64,000 nucleotides of DNA from assembly GCA_965656185.1 (NCBI GenBank), contig CBFHJH010000005.1:1-64000 (forward strand), written 5' to 3'. The translations under genes and the position numbers were made by a program. The DNA comes from Croceimicrobium sp965656185. GTDB lineage: Bacteria > Bacteroidota > Bacteroidia > Flavobacteriales > Schleiferiaceae. The notes beneath the pieces are model-generated. The model saw only the letters and a program-made list of their open reading frames with translations, was not told the origin of the DNA and did not search any database. Each line of letters starts with the position of its first letter. Position 1 is the first letter of the stretch. Positions 33,222-41,615 of this stretch are shown here, in pieces.

Positions 33222-34760
33222 TCAGGTAGACCACAATTCTCTATCTAAACTACGGTATTGGACCGCTTCCGCCACATGCTCACTCTTAATATTAACTGAA
33301 TTGGCAAGATCTGCAATCGTTCTTGAAACCTTAAGGATTCGATCATAAGCCCTTCCACTAAGATTAAGTTTCTCCATTGCCACTTTTAGCAAGGCGCGAC
33401 TTTCAGTATCTAAATCACATACCTTTCGCAATTGAGCACTGGTCATTTGAGCATTTGTATAAATTTCATTTCTGTTCTTGAAGCGCGCCTCTTGCAAAGC
33501 TCTGGCGCATAAAACTCGGCTTTGAATTTCAGCACTCGTTTCTGCCTTTTCTTTGGAAGCAATGGCATCAAAGCTAACTGGTGTAACCTCAACATGAAGG
33601 TCTATTCGGTCTAATAATGGCCCAGAGACCTTATTTAGATATTTCTGAACCATACCCGGCGAGCAGACACATTCCTTATCGGGATGATTAAAATACCCGC
33701 AAGGACAAGGATTCATCGAAGCGATCAACATAAATGAAGCTGGAAAATCTACCGATAAACGAGCCCTACTAATGGTTACCTTCCGATCTTCCATGGGCTG
33801 CCGTAAAACCTCCAACACGGTTCGCTTAAATTCTGGTAATTCGTCTAAAAAAAGAATGCCATTATGAGCCAAACTAATTTCCCCTGGCTGCGGAAAACCA
33901 CCTCCCCCTACTAAAGCTACATCAGAGATAGAATGATGTGGAGACCTAAACGGCCGATGGTAAACCAAACTTTGTTTCGCTTCAAGTTTGCCGGCAACAG
34001 AATGGATCTTAGTAGTATCTATGGCTTCCCATCGATTTAAAGGTGGCAATATCCCCGCCATTCGTTTAGCCAACATGGTCTTACCGGCACCGGGCGGACC
34101 GATCAGTAAAACATTATGTCCACCGGCTGCCGCTATTTCGAGAGCTCTTTTCACTCCCTCTTGACCGCGAACCTCTGAAAAATCAGGTAAATTCAATGGC
34201 TTTTCCTGTAGTTTTATCTCGGCCGCTTTTCCCTGTAAAGGCTTTAAGACCTCCTTGCCGTTTAAATGTTGCACGGCTTGTTTTAAGCCCTCGACTGGGT
34301 AAATATTTAAACCCTCAACTACTCTCGCTTCGTCGGCATTATCTTTAGGTAATAATATACTTTTAAATCCATCCTTTTTCGCTTGAAGCGCTACAGGTAG
34401 TACTCCTCGAACTGGCAGTAAGCCACCATCCAAGGATAATTCCCCAATCATCAAATAATCGTCCATTGGGCCGAACTCCTCTTGCTTTGAGGATGCTAAA
34501 ATACCTATCGCGATAGGTAGATCGTAAGCCGAGCCCTCTTTGCGCAGGTCTGCGGGAGCCAGATTGATCGTGAAGCGAAAGCCAGGCCATTGATAACCAT
34601 TATTCTGCATAGCCGCCCTTATGCGATGTTGACTTTCCTTTACAGCCGAATCAGGCAAACCTACCAAGTGAAAATTAATCCCTCGGTCAATATTACTTTC
34701 TACTGTAATTTTTGAAGCACTTACCCCTACTACAGCGCTACTATAAGTTTTAGTGAGCAT
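33222..34760 (-). CDS. yifB: YifB/ComM family Mg chelatase-like AAA ATPase
   Basis: ComM-type hexameric branch-migration helicase implicated in natural transformation and recombination. The N-terminal Lon-protease-like fold (about residues 20-160) is followed by the AAA core with Walker A GPPGAGKT (221-228), Walker B ILFLDELPEF and an insertion with a zinc-like NPCPCGYFNHPDKECVC, then the C-terminal Mg_chelatase_C domain with LSGRAYDRILKVSRTIADL. The length of 512 aa is normal. It is a stand-alone minus-strand gene divergent from the small ORF that precedes recA. Confidence 0.95.
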   Translation of the reverse strand: MLTKTYSSAVVGVSASKITVESNIDRGINFHLVGLPDSAVKESQHRIRAAMQNNGYQWPGFRFTINLAPADLRKEGSAYDLPIAIGILASSKQEEFGPMDDYLMIGELSLDGGLLPVRGVLPVALQAKKDGFKSILLPKDNADEARVVEGLNIYPVEGLKQAVQHLNGKEVLKPLQGKAAEIKLQEKPLNLPDFSEVRGQEGVKRALEIAAAGGHNVLLIGPPGAGKTMLAKRMAGILPPLNRWEAIDTTKIHSVAGKLEAKQSLVYHRPFRSPHHSISDVALVGGGGFPQPGEISLAHNGILFLDELPEFKRTVLEVLRQPMEDRKVTISRARLSVDFPASFMLIASMNPCPCGYFNHPDKECVCSPGMVQKYLNKVSGPLLDRIDLHVEVTPVSFDAIASKEKAETSAEIQSRVLCARALQEARFKNRNEIYTNAQMTSAQLRKVCDLDTESRALLKVAMEKLNLSGRAYDRILKVSRTIADLANSVNIKSEHVAEAVQYRSLDRELWST

Positions 34761-34802
34761 TTTTTTAATCTTTTAATATTCTGTTAAGTGCCTATTAATT
34801 TC

Positions 34803-34820
34803 CTAATTGATCTCAATTAG
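34803..34820. repeat. Perfect palindromic operator-like site
   Basis: CTAATTGA-TC-TCAATTAG, an 8-bp perfect inverted repeat with a 2-nt centre. It lies between divergent yifB and the small gene at 34920, about 40 nt upstream of the latter's -7 element. The size and symmetry suit a dimeric regulator. No regulator is identified. Confidence 0.45.
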
Positions 34821-34861
34821 ACAGTCTATTTATCTAGGCCTTCACTCTCGGTAAAATTCCC

Positions 34862-34869
34862 TAATTTTG
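34862..34869 (+). promoter_or_regulatory. Candidate -7 element for the gene at 34920
   Basis: TAATTTTG (TAnnTTTG), 50 nt before the ATG. Only TTC is found at the -33 position. Confidence 0.4.
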
Positions 34870-34919
34870 AAAAACCTAAGGGATAGGAAAATTTATTAGA
34901 ACCATTTAAAACTCACTTA

Positions 34920-35177
34920 ATGTCACGAGTACCTAAATCAGCACACACACCTAAGCAGGTGGCAGAATACCTAAAGAACCAAATTGCAATTCGTGGAGAA
35001 AAGGGATTAAAGTCGGCATTTGCCAATCAGTTTTTCACTCATTTCACTACCGATCAAATTGAAGACCTTGCCGCTTCCTTTCAGAAAGAACTCCACAATC
35101 GTTCGGAAGAAGAAATTAAGCGCTTAAGAGAAATGCTGGAAGCTAAAAGCGGAAAAACCGTGGAGCTTAAAGATTAA
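34920..35177 (+). CDS. Small conserved-looking hypothetical protein
   Basis: An 85-aa basic, helical cytosolic protein with TPKQVAEYLKNQIAIRGEKGLKSAFANQFFTHF-type content (about residues 10-42) and a C-terminal helix (EEEIKRLREMLEAKSGK). There is no Cys and no signal peptide. It has its own -7 element and its own terminator, so it is transcribed alone between yifB and recA. I do not recognise the family. The ATG follows an A-rich leader, and the gene is clearly real by isolation and context. Function unknown. Confidence 0.7.
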   Translation: MSRVPKSAHTPKQVAEYLKNQIAIRGEKGLKSAFANQFFTHFTTDQIEDLAASFQKELHNRSEEEIKRLREMLEAKSGKTVELKD

Positions 35178-35207
35178 AAAGCTCAAGACAAACACTTGCA
35201 AACACTT

Positions 35208-35240
35208 AAGGCTCAGCTACAACAAGCTTGAGCCTTTTTT
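35208..35240 (+). terminator. Intrinsic terminator upstream of recA
   Basis: Stem AAGGCTCA/TGAGCCTT (35208-35215/35229-35236) extended by a bulged GCT/AGC pair, followed by a T-run to 35240. It separates the small gene from recA. Confidence 0.8.
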
Positions 35241-35266
35241 AGTTATGCCCAGCCACTAAAGCACCT

Positions 35267-35274
35267 TATATTTG
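35267..35274 (+). promoter_or_regulatory. recA promoter (-7 element)
   Basis: TATATTTG, a perfect TAnnTTTG, 20 nt before the recA ATG, with TATG at 35244-35247 at the -33 position (19-nt spacer). No LexA-type palindrome is evident around it. Confidence 0.65.
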
Positions 35275-35294
35275 TTTTCCTTAAACGCAGAGAA

Positions 35295-36296
35295 ATGAGT
35301 GACGATAAGAACGCCAAACTAAAAGCTCTTAAGCTTACCCTTGACAAAATGGACAAAACCTACGGCAAAGGCGCCGTAATGAGAATGGGTGATAGTCCGA
35401 TTGAGAAAATCGAAACGATTCCTTCGGGCTCCTTAGGCCTTGACCTGGCCCTTGGGGTTGAAGGTTATCCAAAAGGAAGGGTAGTGGAGATCTACGGACC
35501 CGAAAGTTCTGGTAAGACCACATTAACTCTGCATGCTATCGCAGAAGTGCAAAAGCAAGGTGGCATTGCGGCATTTATTGATGCTGAACATGCCTTTGAC
35601 CGGGTTTACGCAGAAAACCTGGGCATCGACACCGAAGAGCTCATCATCTCTCAACCAGATAATGGGGAGCAAGCTTTAGAGATTGCCGATAACCTCATTC
35701 GCTCAGGTGCCATAGACCTTTTAGTGATTGACTCGGTGGCCGCTTTAACTCCAAAAAGCGAAATTGAAGGGGAAATGGGAGATAGTAAAATGGGCTTACA
35801 AGCGCGTCTTATGTCTCAGGCCCTTCGGAAATTAACCGGAACTATTAGCAAAACCAAGTGCTGCTGCATCTTTATCAACCAATTGCGCGAAAAGATTGGG
35901 GTAATGTTTGGTAACCCGGAAACCACGACCGGTGGTAATGCACTTAAATTCTATTCCTCTGTACGTCTCGATATCCGTCGTATCTCACAAATTAAAGATG
36001 CCGATGGTGTTAGCGGAAACAGAGCTCGCGTTAAAGTGGTTAAGAATAAGGTGGCCCCCCCTTTCCGTCAAACCGAGTTTGACATTCTGTACGGCAAGGG
36101 AATTTCTAAAGTGGGAGAAATAATCGACCTAGGCGTAGAGCATGAGATCGTGAAAAAATCCGGAAGCTGGTTTAGCTACGGTGACACCAAGCTCGGACAA
36201 GGTCGGGATGCCGTAAGACAACTACTTGAAGACAATCCTGAATTAGCCGAGGAGATCGAAACCAAGATCAAGGCTAGTATTGCAGAAAAACAATAA
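35295..36296 (+). CDS. recA: Recombinase RecA
   Basis: ATP-dependent homologous-recombination filament protein. Walker A GPESSGKT (68-75), Walker B LLVIDSVAAL, the L1/L2 DNA loops (EGEMGDSKMGLQARLMSQALRKL region and FINQLREKIGVMFGNPETTTGGNALKFYSS region) and the polymerisation start KLKALKLTLDKMDKTYGKGAVM are all present. 333 aa is slightly short because the acidic C-terminal tail is reduced. It is flanked by terminators on both sides and has its own promoter, so it is monocistronic. SOS control cannot be seen from the sequence. Confidence 0.98.
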   Translation: MSDDKNAKLKALKLTLDKMDKTYGKGAVMRMGDSPIEKIETIPSGSLGLDLALGVEGYPKGRVVEIYGPESSGKTTLTLHAIAEVQKQGGIAAFIDAEHAFDRVYAENLGIDTEELIISQPDNGEQALEIADNLIRSGAIDLLVIDSVAALTPKSEIEGEMGDSKMGLQARLMSQALRKLTGTISKTKCCCIFINQLREKIGVMFGNPETTTGGNALKFYSSVRLDIRRISQIKDADGVSGNRARVKVVKNKVAPPFRQTEFDILYGKGISKVGEIIDLGVEHEIVKKSGSWFSYGDTKLGQGRDAVRQLLEDNPELAEEIETKIKASIAEKQ

Positions 36297-36301
36297 TGAA
36301 G

Positions 36302-36329
36302 AAGCCGGTTTAAATACCGGCTTTTTATT
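36302..36329 (+). terminator. Intrinsic terminator after recA
   Basis: Stem AAGCCGGT/ACCGGCTT (36302-36309/36316-36323), 6-nt loop, then TTTTTATTTT. Confidence 0.88.
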
Positions 36330-36337
36330 TTCGTAAT

Positions 36338-37399
36338 ATGAAGAAACTTGCCCTATCACTTCTTGCTATAGCCCTTCTTGGCAGTGCATGCAACACCCAA
36401 CCCCAAGAAGAAGCAGAAAAACAAAGCGTCAAAAGCAAGGAAAACCCGCTTCTCAAAGAAGCTGAAGTTGGGGAAACTAAACAAGAGCGATTAGATTCCT
36501 TAGACCGCCTCTTAAAACAGGAACCGAACAATGTGGAAGCCTTACTTCTAAGAGGTCAAAGGGGAATGAAACGAGGTGACCTACAAAATGCATTGTTCGA
36601 CTTCCAACGAATCAGGGAAATCGACTCTACGAATAGTGCGATGCTTTTAAGTCTAGGTGAACTCTATATGCGACGTAATCAAAGCAGAGAAGCTAAAAAT
36701 AGCTGGATCAAATGCGCGAAATTTGACGCTGAAGCCTTGGACTGCCGCATCAATTTAGGGCGACTTTATGCCAGTATTCAGGACTACGATCCGGCACTAA
36801 AATATTTAAATCAAGCTATTGACATCGACCCCTACAACGCGGAAGCCCATTTACTAAAAGGGGTAGTTATTCGGGATGGTGTTGGTGACACCAACCTGGC
36901 TCTTAGCTTTATCCAAAGAGCCACTGAGCTAAATCAGGAATACATCGAAGCACTAGACTTGATGGGGGTAATGCTTTCTGCTAAACAGGATACTTTAGCT
37001 CCTTATTATTACAAGAGAATTTTGGCCCTGGAACCAGAGCGGGCCGACATTTACTACAAGCTTGGCGTTTATTACATGAATGCCGATAAGATCAACCGAG
37101 CACTTGAGTCCTACACTAAAGCTACTCAATTGAACCCTTACGACGCGGATAGCTATTACAACATGGGATACATTTTCACCGTGCAAGTGAAGGACTATCG
37201 GGAGGCCAAAAAGTACTTTGACAAATCGATCAATGCTCGACCAAAGCAAAATTACAAGGCCTACTATGGCAGAGGCTATGCCTATGAAATGCTTGGTGAC
37301 GTTATTAACGCCGAAAAAGATTACCTGAAGTGCTTGGAACTTTTACCCATGTACACTCCCGCTAAGGAAGGAATCAATCGCATACGCGCTAATAAATAA
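36338..37399 (+). CDS. Tetratricopeptide-repeat lipoprotein
   Basis: A 353-aa envelope lipoprotein. The lipobox ends GSAC (Cys18), followed by a Glu/Lys-rich spacer and about eight TPR units. Typical units are VEALLLRGQRGMKRGDLQNALFDFQRI, AMLLSLGELYMRRNQSREA and DIYYKLGVYYMNADKINRALESYTKATQLNPYDADSYYNMG. It probably acts as a protein-protein scaffold at the outer membrane or periplasmic face. The last base of its stop is the first base of the next ATG (TAATG). The partner is unknown. Confidence 0.88.
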   Translation: MKKLALSLLAIALLGSACNTQPQEEAEKQSVKSKENPLLKEAEVGETKQERLDSLDRLLKQEPNNVEALLLRGQRGMKRGDLQNALFDFQRIREIDSTNSAMLLSLGELYMRRNQSREAKNSWIKCAKFDAEALDCRINLGRLYASIQDYDPALKYLNQAIDIDPYNAEAHLLKGVVIRDGVGDTNLALSFIQRATELNQEYIEALDLMGVMLSAKQDTLAPYYYKRILALEPERADIYYKLGVYYMNADKINRALESYTKATQLNPYDADSYYNMGYIFTVQVKDYREAKKYFDKSINARPKQNYKAYYGRGYAYEMLGDVINAEKDYLKCLELLPMYTPAKEGINRIRANK

Positions 37400-37698
37400 T
37401 GACTTGGTACGAGCATAAGCACTGGAACGAAAGTAAGCACCGCGAATTTTATAATGCTTACCGCCTGGCCGAACCTGCCTTGCAGTCAAAAGCCTTGATC
37501 GCACAGGCTGTATTGCTTTGCAAGCATTTAGATGAAACCACCCTGAAAGCGGCAGAATCGCTATTAATATTGTGGATGCGAGACCACTTTAATAAGAAAA
37601 AAGCCAAAAAAGTATACGAGCTCCTGGCCGATATTTGCCATCGTATTGGCGACCATAAACGAGCTCAAGACTTCGAATCTAAAAGCCGTAATTTATAA
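37399..37698 (+). CDS. Hypothetical helical protein downstream of the TPR lipoprotein
   Basis: A 99-aa basic, helical protein rich in Leu, Lys and Ala (ESKHREFYNAYRLAEPALQSKALIAQAVLLCKHLDETTLKAAESLLILWMRDHFNKK). The helix-turn-helix spacing and the AKKVYELLADICHRIGDHKRAQDFES segment resemble one and a half TPR-like repeats. It overlaps the preceding stop by one nucleotide, so translation is probably coupled to the TPR lipoprotein. It has no signal peptide, so the two end up in different compartments unless exported otherwise. It overlaps the convergent GDPD gene by 6 bp. Function unknown. Confidence 0.72.
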   Translation: MTWYEHKHWNESKHREFYNAYRLAEPALQSKALIAQAVLLCKHLDETTLKAAESLLILWMRDHFNKKKAKKVYELLADICHRIGDHKRAQDFESKSRNL

Positions 37699-38580
37699 TC
37701 CCAAGGTCCCGATCATGCGGGCAGGATAATCGGTTATTATACCATCAACCCCCCATCCTTGCAGCTCTTGCGCCTGTTCTATCTCATTCACCGTCCAAGG
37801 AATCACTTTAACCCCTAAAGCATGCAATTCCTGTATAGTGCGTTGATCTAATAAAGAGTAATGAGGGCTGTAAATATTTGGTATAAATCCCAAAGCTTCG
37901 ATTTGCTCCTTAACCGACACCTCTTTCGACTCGACCAAATAAGCCAATCTAATATCTGGCCTATTTTCATTTAAATATTGCAAGACTCTTGGATCGAAAC
38001 TTTGAATCACGAGACGCTCAGCTAGACTAGCCTTATCCAAATCTTCTAAGACTAAATTTGTATAGGTCTCATAGTCAGGATGAAACACACCTTCCCACTC
38101 AGGTCGTGACTTGATCTCAATATTATAATTGGGTTCTTTTAGGCCCGACATCAAAATGGCCTCCTCAACCTCAACGATCAAATCTAATAAGCGAGGCTTG
38201 TTAGCTACATATTTCTCCTGCCCCGGAAAGGAAGGATAGGGTTTGGAACCGCAATCATATTTCGCGATCTCTTTATAATCTAACTGATAAATATTGAGAA
38301 GAACGCTATCTGTGAGATCGGCCCCATTGGTATCTAAACAAATTTCCGGATTTAGAAAGGGCTCATGAGAAACAACCACTTGTGAATCAGCGCTTATTAC
38401 CACATCCATTTCAAGGGTATGCACTCCCTCTTGGAGAGCCTTGAGCATGGCTGGTATGGTGTTTTCAGGAGCCTCACCTCTCGCGCCGCGGTGTCCTTGC
38501 CAATCGAAATAAACTTTCTTAGTTCCGGTTTCACAAGCAATGGCCACTATCAGCAAAAGCGCTATCAAGAGATTTCTCAT
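37693..38580 (-). CDS. Glycerophosphodiester phosphodiesterase lipoprotein
   Basis: Hydrolyses glycerophosphodiesters from phospholipid turnover to glycerol-3-phosphate. The mature protein starts at lipobox Cys16 (MRNLLIALLLIVAIAC). The GDPD motifs are HRGARGEAPENT with the catalytic His-Arg and EMDVVISADSQVVVSHEP with the Glu-Asp and second His; a TIM-barrel C-terminus includes VIPWTVNEIEQAQEL and DGIITDYP. The frame opens 12 codons earlier, but the ATG at 38580 gives the lipoprotein signal and a 4-nt ATGA overlap with the preceding SDR gene. It is membrane-anchored, probably in the periplasm. Confidence 0.9.
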   Translation of the reverse strand: MRNLLIALLLIVAIACETGTKKVYFDWQGHRGARGEAPENTIPAMLKALQEGVHTLEMDVVISADSQVVVSHEPFLNPEICLDTNGADLTDSVLLNIYQLDYKEIAKYDCGSKPYPSFPGQEKYVANKPRLLDLIVEVEEAILMSGLKEPNYNIEIKSRPEWEGVFHPDYETYTNLVLEDLDKASLAERLVIQSFDPRVLQYLNENRPDIRLAYLVESKEVSVKEQIEALGFIPNIYSPHYSLLDQRTIQELHALGVKVIPWTVNEIEQAQELQGWGVDGIITDYPARMIGTLGL

Positions 38581-39449
38581 TTCCCTTTGCGTGTTGCTTC
38601 GCCAATCCAGTCCCACATCTCATCTGGCACTGCCTGTAAGAAGTTCAACTCACCCGCTCCTAACAGCCACTCTCCCCCGTCAATGGTAACAATTTCACCA
38701 TTCATATAGGCCGCAAAATCACTAACCAAGAATGCCGCTAAATTGGCCAACTCCTGACGTTCACCTGCTCTCTTTATAGGCACTTGATTCTCGATCTTCA
38801 ACATATCAGGAATATCGCCTGGCAATAATCTGCTCCAAGCGCCTTCGGTTGGAAATGGACCCGGTGCTATGGCGTTAAAACGGATCCCATAACGGGCCCA
38901 TTCTACCGCAAGCGAACGCGTCATAGCCGAAACTCCGGCCTTAGCCATGGCAGATGGAACTACAAATGCTGATCCGGTGCTAGCGTAAGTGGTCGAAATA
39001 CTCAGCACCACTTTATTCTTCTCCTCAGCTTTGATCCAATGCTTTCCGAAGGCCAAGGTGCAGTTCTTACTTCCTTTTAACACAATATCTATAACGGCGT
39101 CAAATGCCCCAGGCGATAGCCTTTCGGTAGGGCTAATGAAATTACCTGCTGCATTATTTAATAAGACATCGACTTTTCCATAATGGGCAAGAATGGCATC
39201 ACGCATCTTTTCAACTTGATCGTAATGACGCACATCACAAGGAAAAGTAAATACTTCACCTCCCTTGGCGGCCATCATTTCATCGGCTGCCTTTTTTAAT
39301 ACCTCCTCCCTGCGACCGCAAATTGCCAATTTAGCTCCGAGTTCTAAAAAATACTCTCCCATGGATCGACCTAAGCCTGTTCCCCCTCCGGTGATGAGAA
39401 TAATTTTTCCTTCTAAGGCGCCTTCACGCAGCATTCCGCCTGTGTTCAT
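38577..39449 (-). CDS. 2,4-dienoyl-CoA reductase (mitochondrial DECR1-type SDR)
   Basis: NADPH-dependent reductase for degradation of polyunsaturated fatty acyl-CoAs. The SDR core shows the GGGTGLG nucleotide motif and NNAAGNFISPTERLSP, nearly identical to human DECR1. The catalytic Tyr is in the DECR position (TTYASTGS, corresponding to DECR1 Tyr199), and the Lys follows in PSAMAKAGV, rather than the usual YxxxK. The C-terminus GEIVTIDGGEWL is also DECR-like. The ATG at 39449 is chosen over the upstream one because it removes a poorly conserved extension. It is coupled to the GDPD gene by a 4-nt overlap. It pairs functionally with the acyl-CoA dehydrogenase at 13445. Confidence 0.92.
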   Translation of the reverse strand: MNTGGMLREGALEGKIILITGGGTGLGRSMGEYFLELGAKLAICGRREEVLKKAADEMMAAKGGEVFTFPCDVRHYDQVEKMRDAILAHYGKVDVLLNNAAGNFISPTERLSPGAFDAVIDIVLKGSKNCTLAFGKHWIKAEEKNKVVLSISTTYASTGSAFVVPSAMAKAGVSAMTRSLAVEWARYGIRFNAIAPGPFPTEGAWSRLLPGDIPDMLKIENQVPIKRAGERQELANLAAFLVSDFAAYMNGEIVTIDGGEWLLGAGELNFLQAVPDEMWDWIGEATRKGK

Positions 39450-39557
39450 GGTTGTTTTGTTAGTTTCATCGCAATATAAGTATTTCCCCAAGGCGGAGGC
39501 ATTACCAAATGATTAAGCTCATAATTTTTCGGACCTTTAAGGCCCGATAATTAATCA

Positions 39558-41615
39558 ATGACAGAAAAACACCCTACCCCCATAGCCAAGGAGATTCCAC
39601 ATGATCTCGAAATCCATGGCCATAAACGCACAGACCCTTTTTTCTGGTTAAGGGAGCGCGAAAACCCTGAAACAATAAGCTATCTCGAATCTGAAAACGA
39701 ATACCGCGAGTTGCATACGGCGCCCCTTAAGGATTTTGAGAATTCTCTGTTCGAGGAAATGAAAGCACGCATTAAGGAAGACGACAGCTCTGTACCTTAT
39801 TTTAAAAATGGCTATTGGTACTATGTTCGCTATGATGAAGGAAAAGAACACCCTATCTATTGTCGTAAAGAAAAAAGTCTAGACACCCCAGAGAAGGTTA
39901 TTCTGGATGCAAATATTGGTGCCTCGAAGCACAACTTCTATCAAGTAGGCGGCATGAGTGTTTCACCAGATAACAATTGGTTGGCCTATGGTCTTGATAC
40001 GATAGGAAGAAGGATTTACCAGATCTACTTTCGTAATTTAAGCAGTGGCGAGGAACTTGAGTTTCGACTTGAAAACAATACCGGTTCATGTTCCTGGAGC
40101 AAAGCCGGTGACTACATCTTTTATACTCAAAAAGACGAAACCTTGCGTTCGTTTAAGGTTTTTCGACATCGATTTGGCTCAGATCCAAAAGAAGACACCG
40201 AGGTATACCATGAAGCAGACCCCACCTTTGTTTGCTCCTGCCATAAAAGTAAAAGTCAAGATTATTTGATCATTGGCTCACACAGCACGGTTTCTAATGA
40301 ATACCGCTTTTTAGCAGCAGATGATCCCACGGGAGAATTCAGTATCATACAAAGCCGAGAACGAGACCTAGAGTATTCAGTAGCCCATTTCGGTAAGCAC
40401 TGGTTCATTCGCACTAATTATCAAGACGCCGCTAACTTTTGTTTAATGCGCTGTCCTTTAGAAAAGGGAGCAAAGGAAAACTGGGAAGTAGTTATATCGC
40501 ATCGTAAAGACGTATACCTCGAAGGAATCGAAATCTTTTCAGAGTACTTAGTTTTAGAAGAGCGTGAAGCCGGTCTAACACGCATCCGCGTAAAGCGATG
40601 GGATGAAACGGAAGATCACTACCTCCAATTTGATAGCGAAACCTATACTGCCGGAACCGGCTTGAACCTTGATTTTGCCAGTAAAAAACTACGTTATTAT
40701 TACTCCAGTTTAATTGAACCCTATTCGGTGGTAGAGTATGATATGGAGCGCCGAGACAAGCGTATATTAAAACGACAACCGGTTTTAGGAGATTTCAACC
40801 CGAGCAATTATCGTGAAGAAAGGCAGTGGTTCGAAAGTCATGATGGTACCATGGTACCGGTTTCTTTGGTTTACCGACCAGATCGTCAAACCGCTGGTGA
40901 GGCGCAAAACATTTTACTCTATGCCTACGGTTCATATGGTTACACAATCGAGCCGTCTTTCTCAACTACTCGCTTAAGCTTACTTGACCGCGGTTTCAGC
41001 TTCGCAATTGCCCACGTTAGAGGCGGCCAATACATGGGTCGATCTTGGTATGAAAAGGGTAAAATGCTACACAAGAAAAATACCTTTTTAGATTTCATCG
41101 CCGCTGGAGAAGGGCTCATCAAAAAAGGATATACTAGTCCTCAAAAGCTTTTCGCTATGGGCGGAAGTGCCGGCGGACTTTTAATCGGAGCGGTGATAAA
41201 TATGCGGCCCGATATATTTAAAGCGGTGATCGCGGCGGTACCTTTTGTTGATGTTGTAAGTACCATGTTAGACGAAAGCATTCCGCTTACAACGGGAGAG
41301 TACGATGAATGGGGAAACCCAAATAATGAAGAATATTACCGCTACATGCTTGATTACAGCCCCTATGACCAAGTGAAAGAGCAGGCCTATCCGAATATTT
41401 TAATTACCACCGGCTTGCACGACTCCCAGGTTCAGTATTGGGAACCGGCAAAATGGTGCGCCAAGCTTCGTAAGTACAACAAAGGGGATTCCTTAGTTCT
41501 AATGTACACCAATATGAGTACGGGTCATGGAGGCGCAAGTGGCCGCTTTGAAGCCCTAAAAGAAACAGCAATGGAATACAGTTTCTTATTGTGGCAAGCG
41601 GGTATAAGCAAATAG
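39558..41615 (+). CDS. ptrB: Oligopeptidase B (S9A prolyl-oligopeptidase family)
   Basis: Cytosolic serine peptidase that cuts short peptides after basic residues. The N-terminal seven-bladed propeller (about residues 60-400) begins HGHKRTDPFFWLRERENPE, and the catalytic alpha/beta-hydrolase domain includes RGGQYMGRSWYEKGK. The triad is Ser537 (GGSAGG), Asp622 (GLHDSQV) and His657 (GHGGASG). 685 aa is normal. The last 25 nt overlap the next gene. There is no signal peptide. Confidence 0.95.
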   Translation: MTEKHPTPIAKEIPHDLEIHGHKRTDPFFWLRERENPETISYLESENEYRELHTAPLKDFENSLFEEMKARIKEDDSSVPYFKNGYWYYVRYDEGKEHPIYCRKEKSLDTPEKVILDANIGASKHNFYQVGGMSVSPDNNWLAYGLDTIGRRIYQIYFRNLSSGEELEFRLENNTGSCSWSKAGDYIFYTQKDETLRSFKVFRHRFGSDPKEDTEVYHEADPTFVCSCHKSKSQDYLIIGSHSTVSNEYRFLAADDPTGEFSIIQSRERDLEYSVAHFGKHWFIRTNYQDAANFCLMRCPLEKGAKENWEVVISHRKDVYLEGIEIFSEYLVLEEREAGLTRIRVKRWDETEDHYLQFDSETYTAGTGLNLDFASKKLRYYYSSLIEPYSVVEYDMERRDKRILKRQPVLGDFNPSNYREERQWFESHDGTMVPVSLVYRPDRQTAGEAQNILLYAYGSYGYTIEPSFSTTRLSLLDRGFSFAIAHVRGGQYMGRSWYEKGKMLHKKNTFLDFIAAGEGLIKKGYTSPQKLFAMGGSAGGLLIGAVINMRPDIFKAVIAAVPFVDVVSTMLDESIPLTTGEYDEWGNPNNEEYYRYMLDYSPYDQVKEQAYPNILITTGLHDSQVQYWEPAKWCAKLRKYNKGDSLVLMYTNMSTGHGGASGRFEALKETAMEYSFLLWQAGISK

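Noticed and set aside
39520..39552. GC-rich dyad (GGACCTTTAAGGCCCG) before ptrB
   Set aside because: Arms are short and imperfect and no T-run follows, so a terminator or operator call is not supported.
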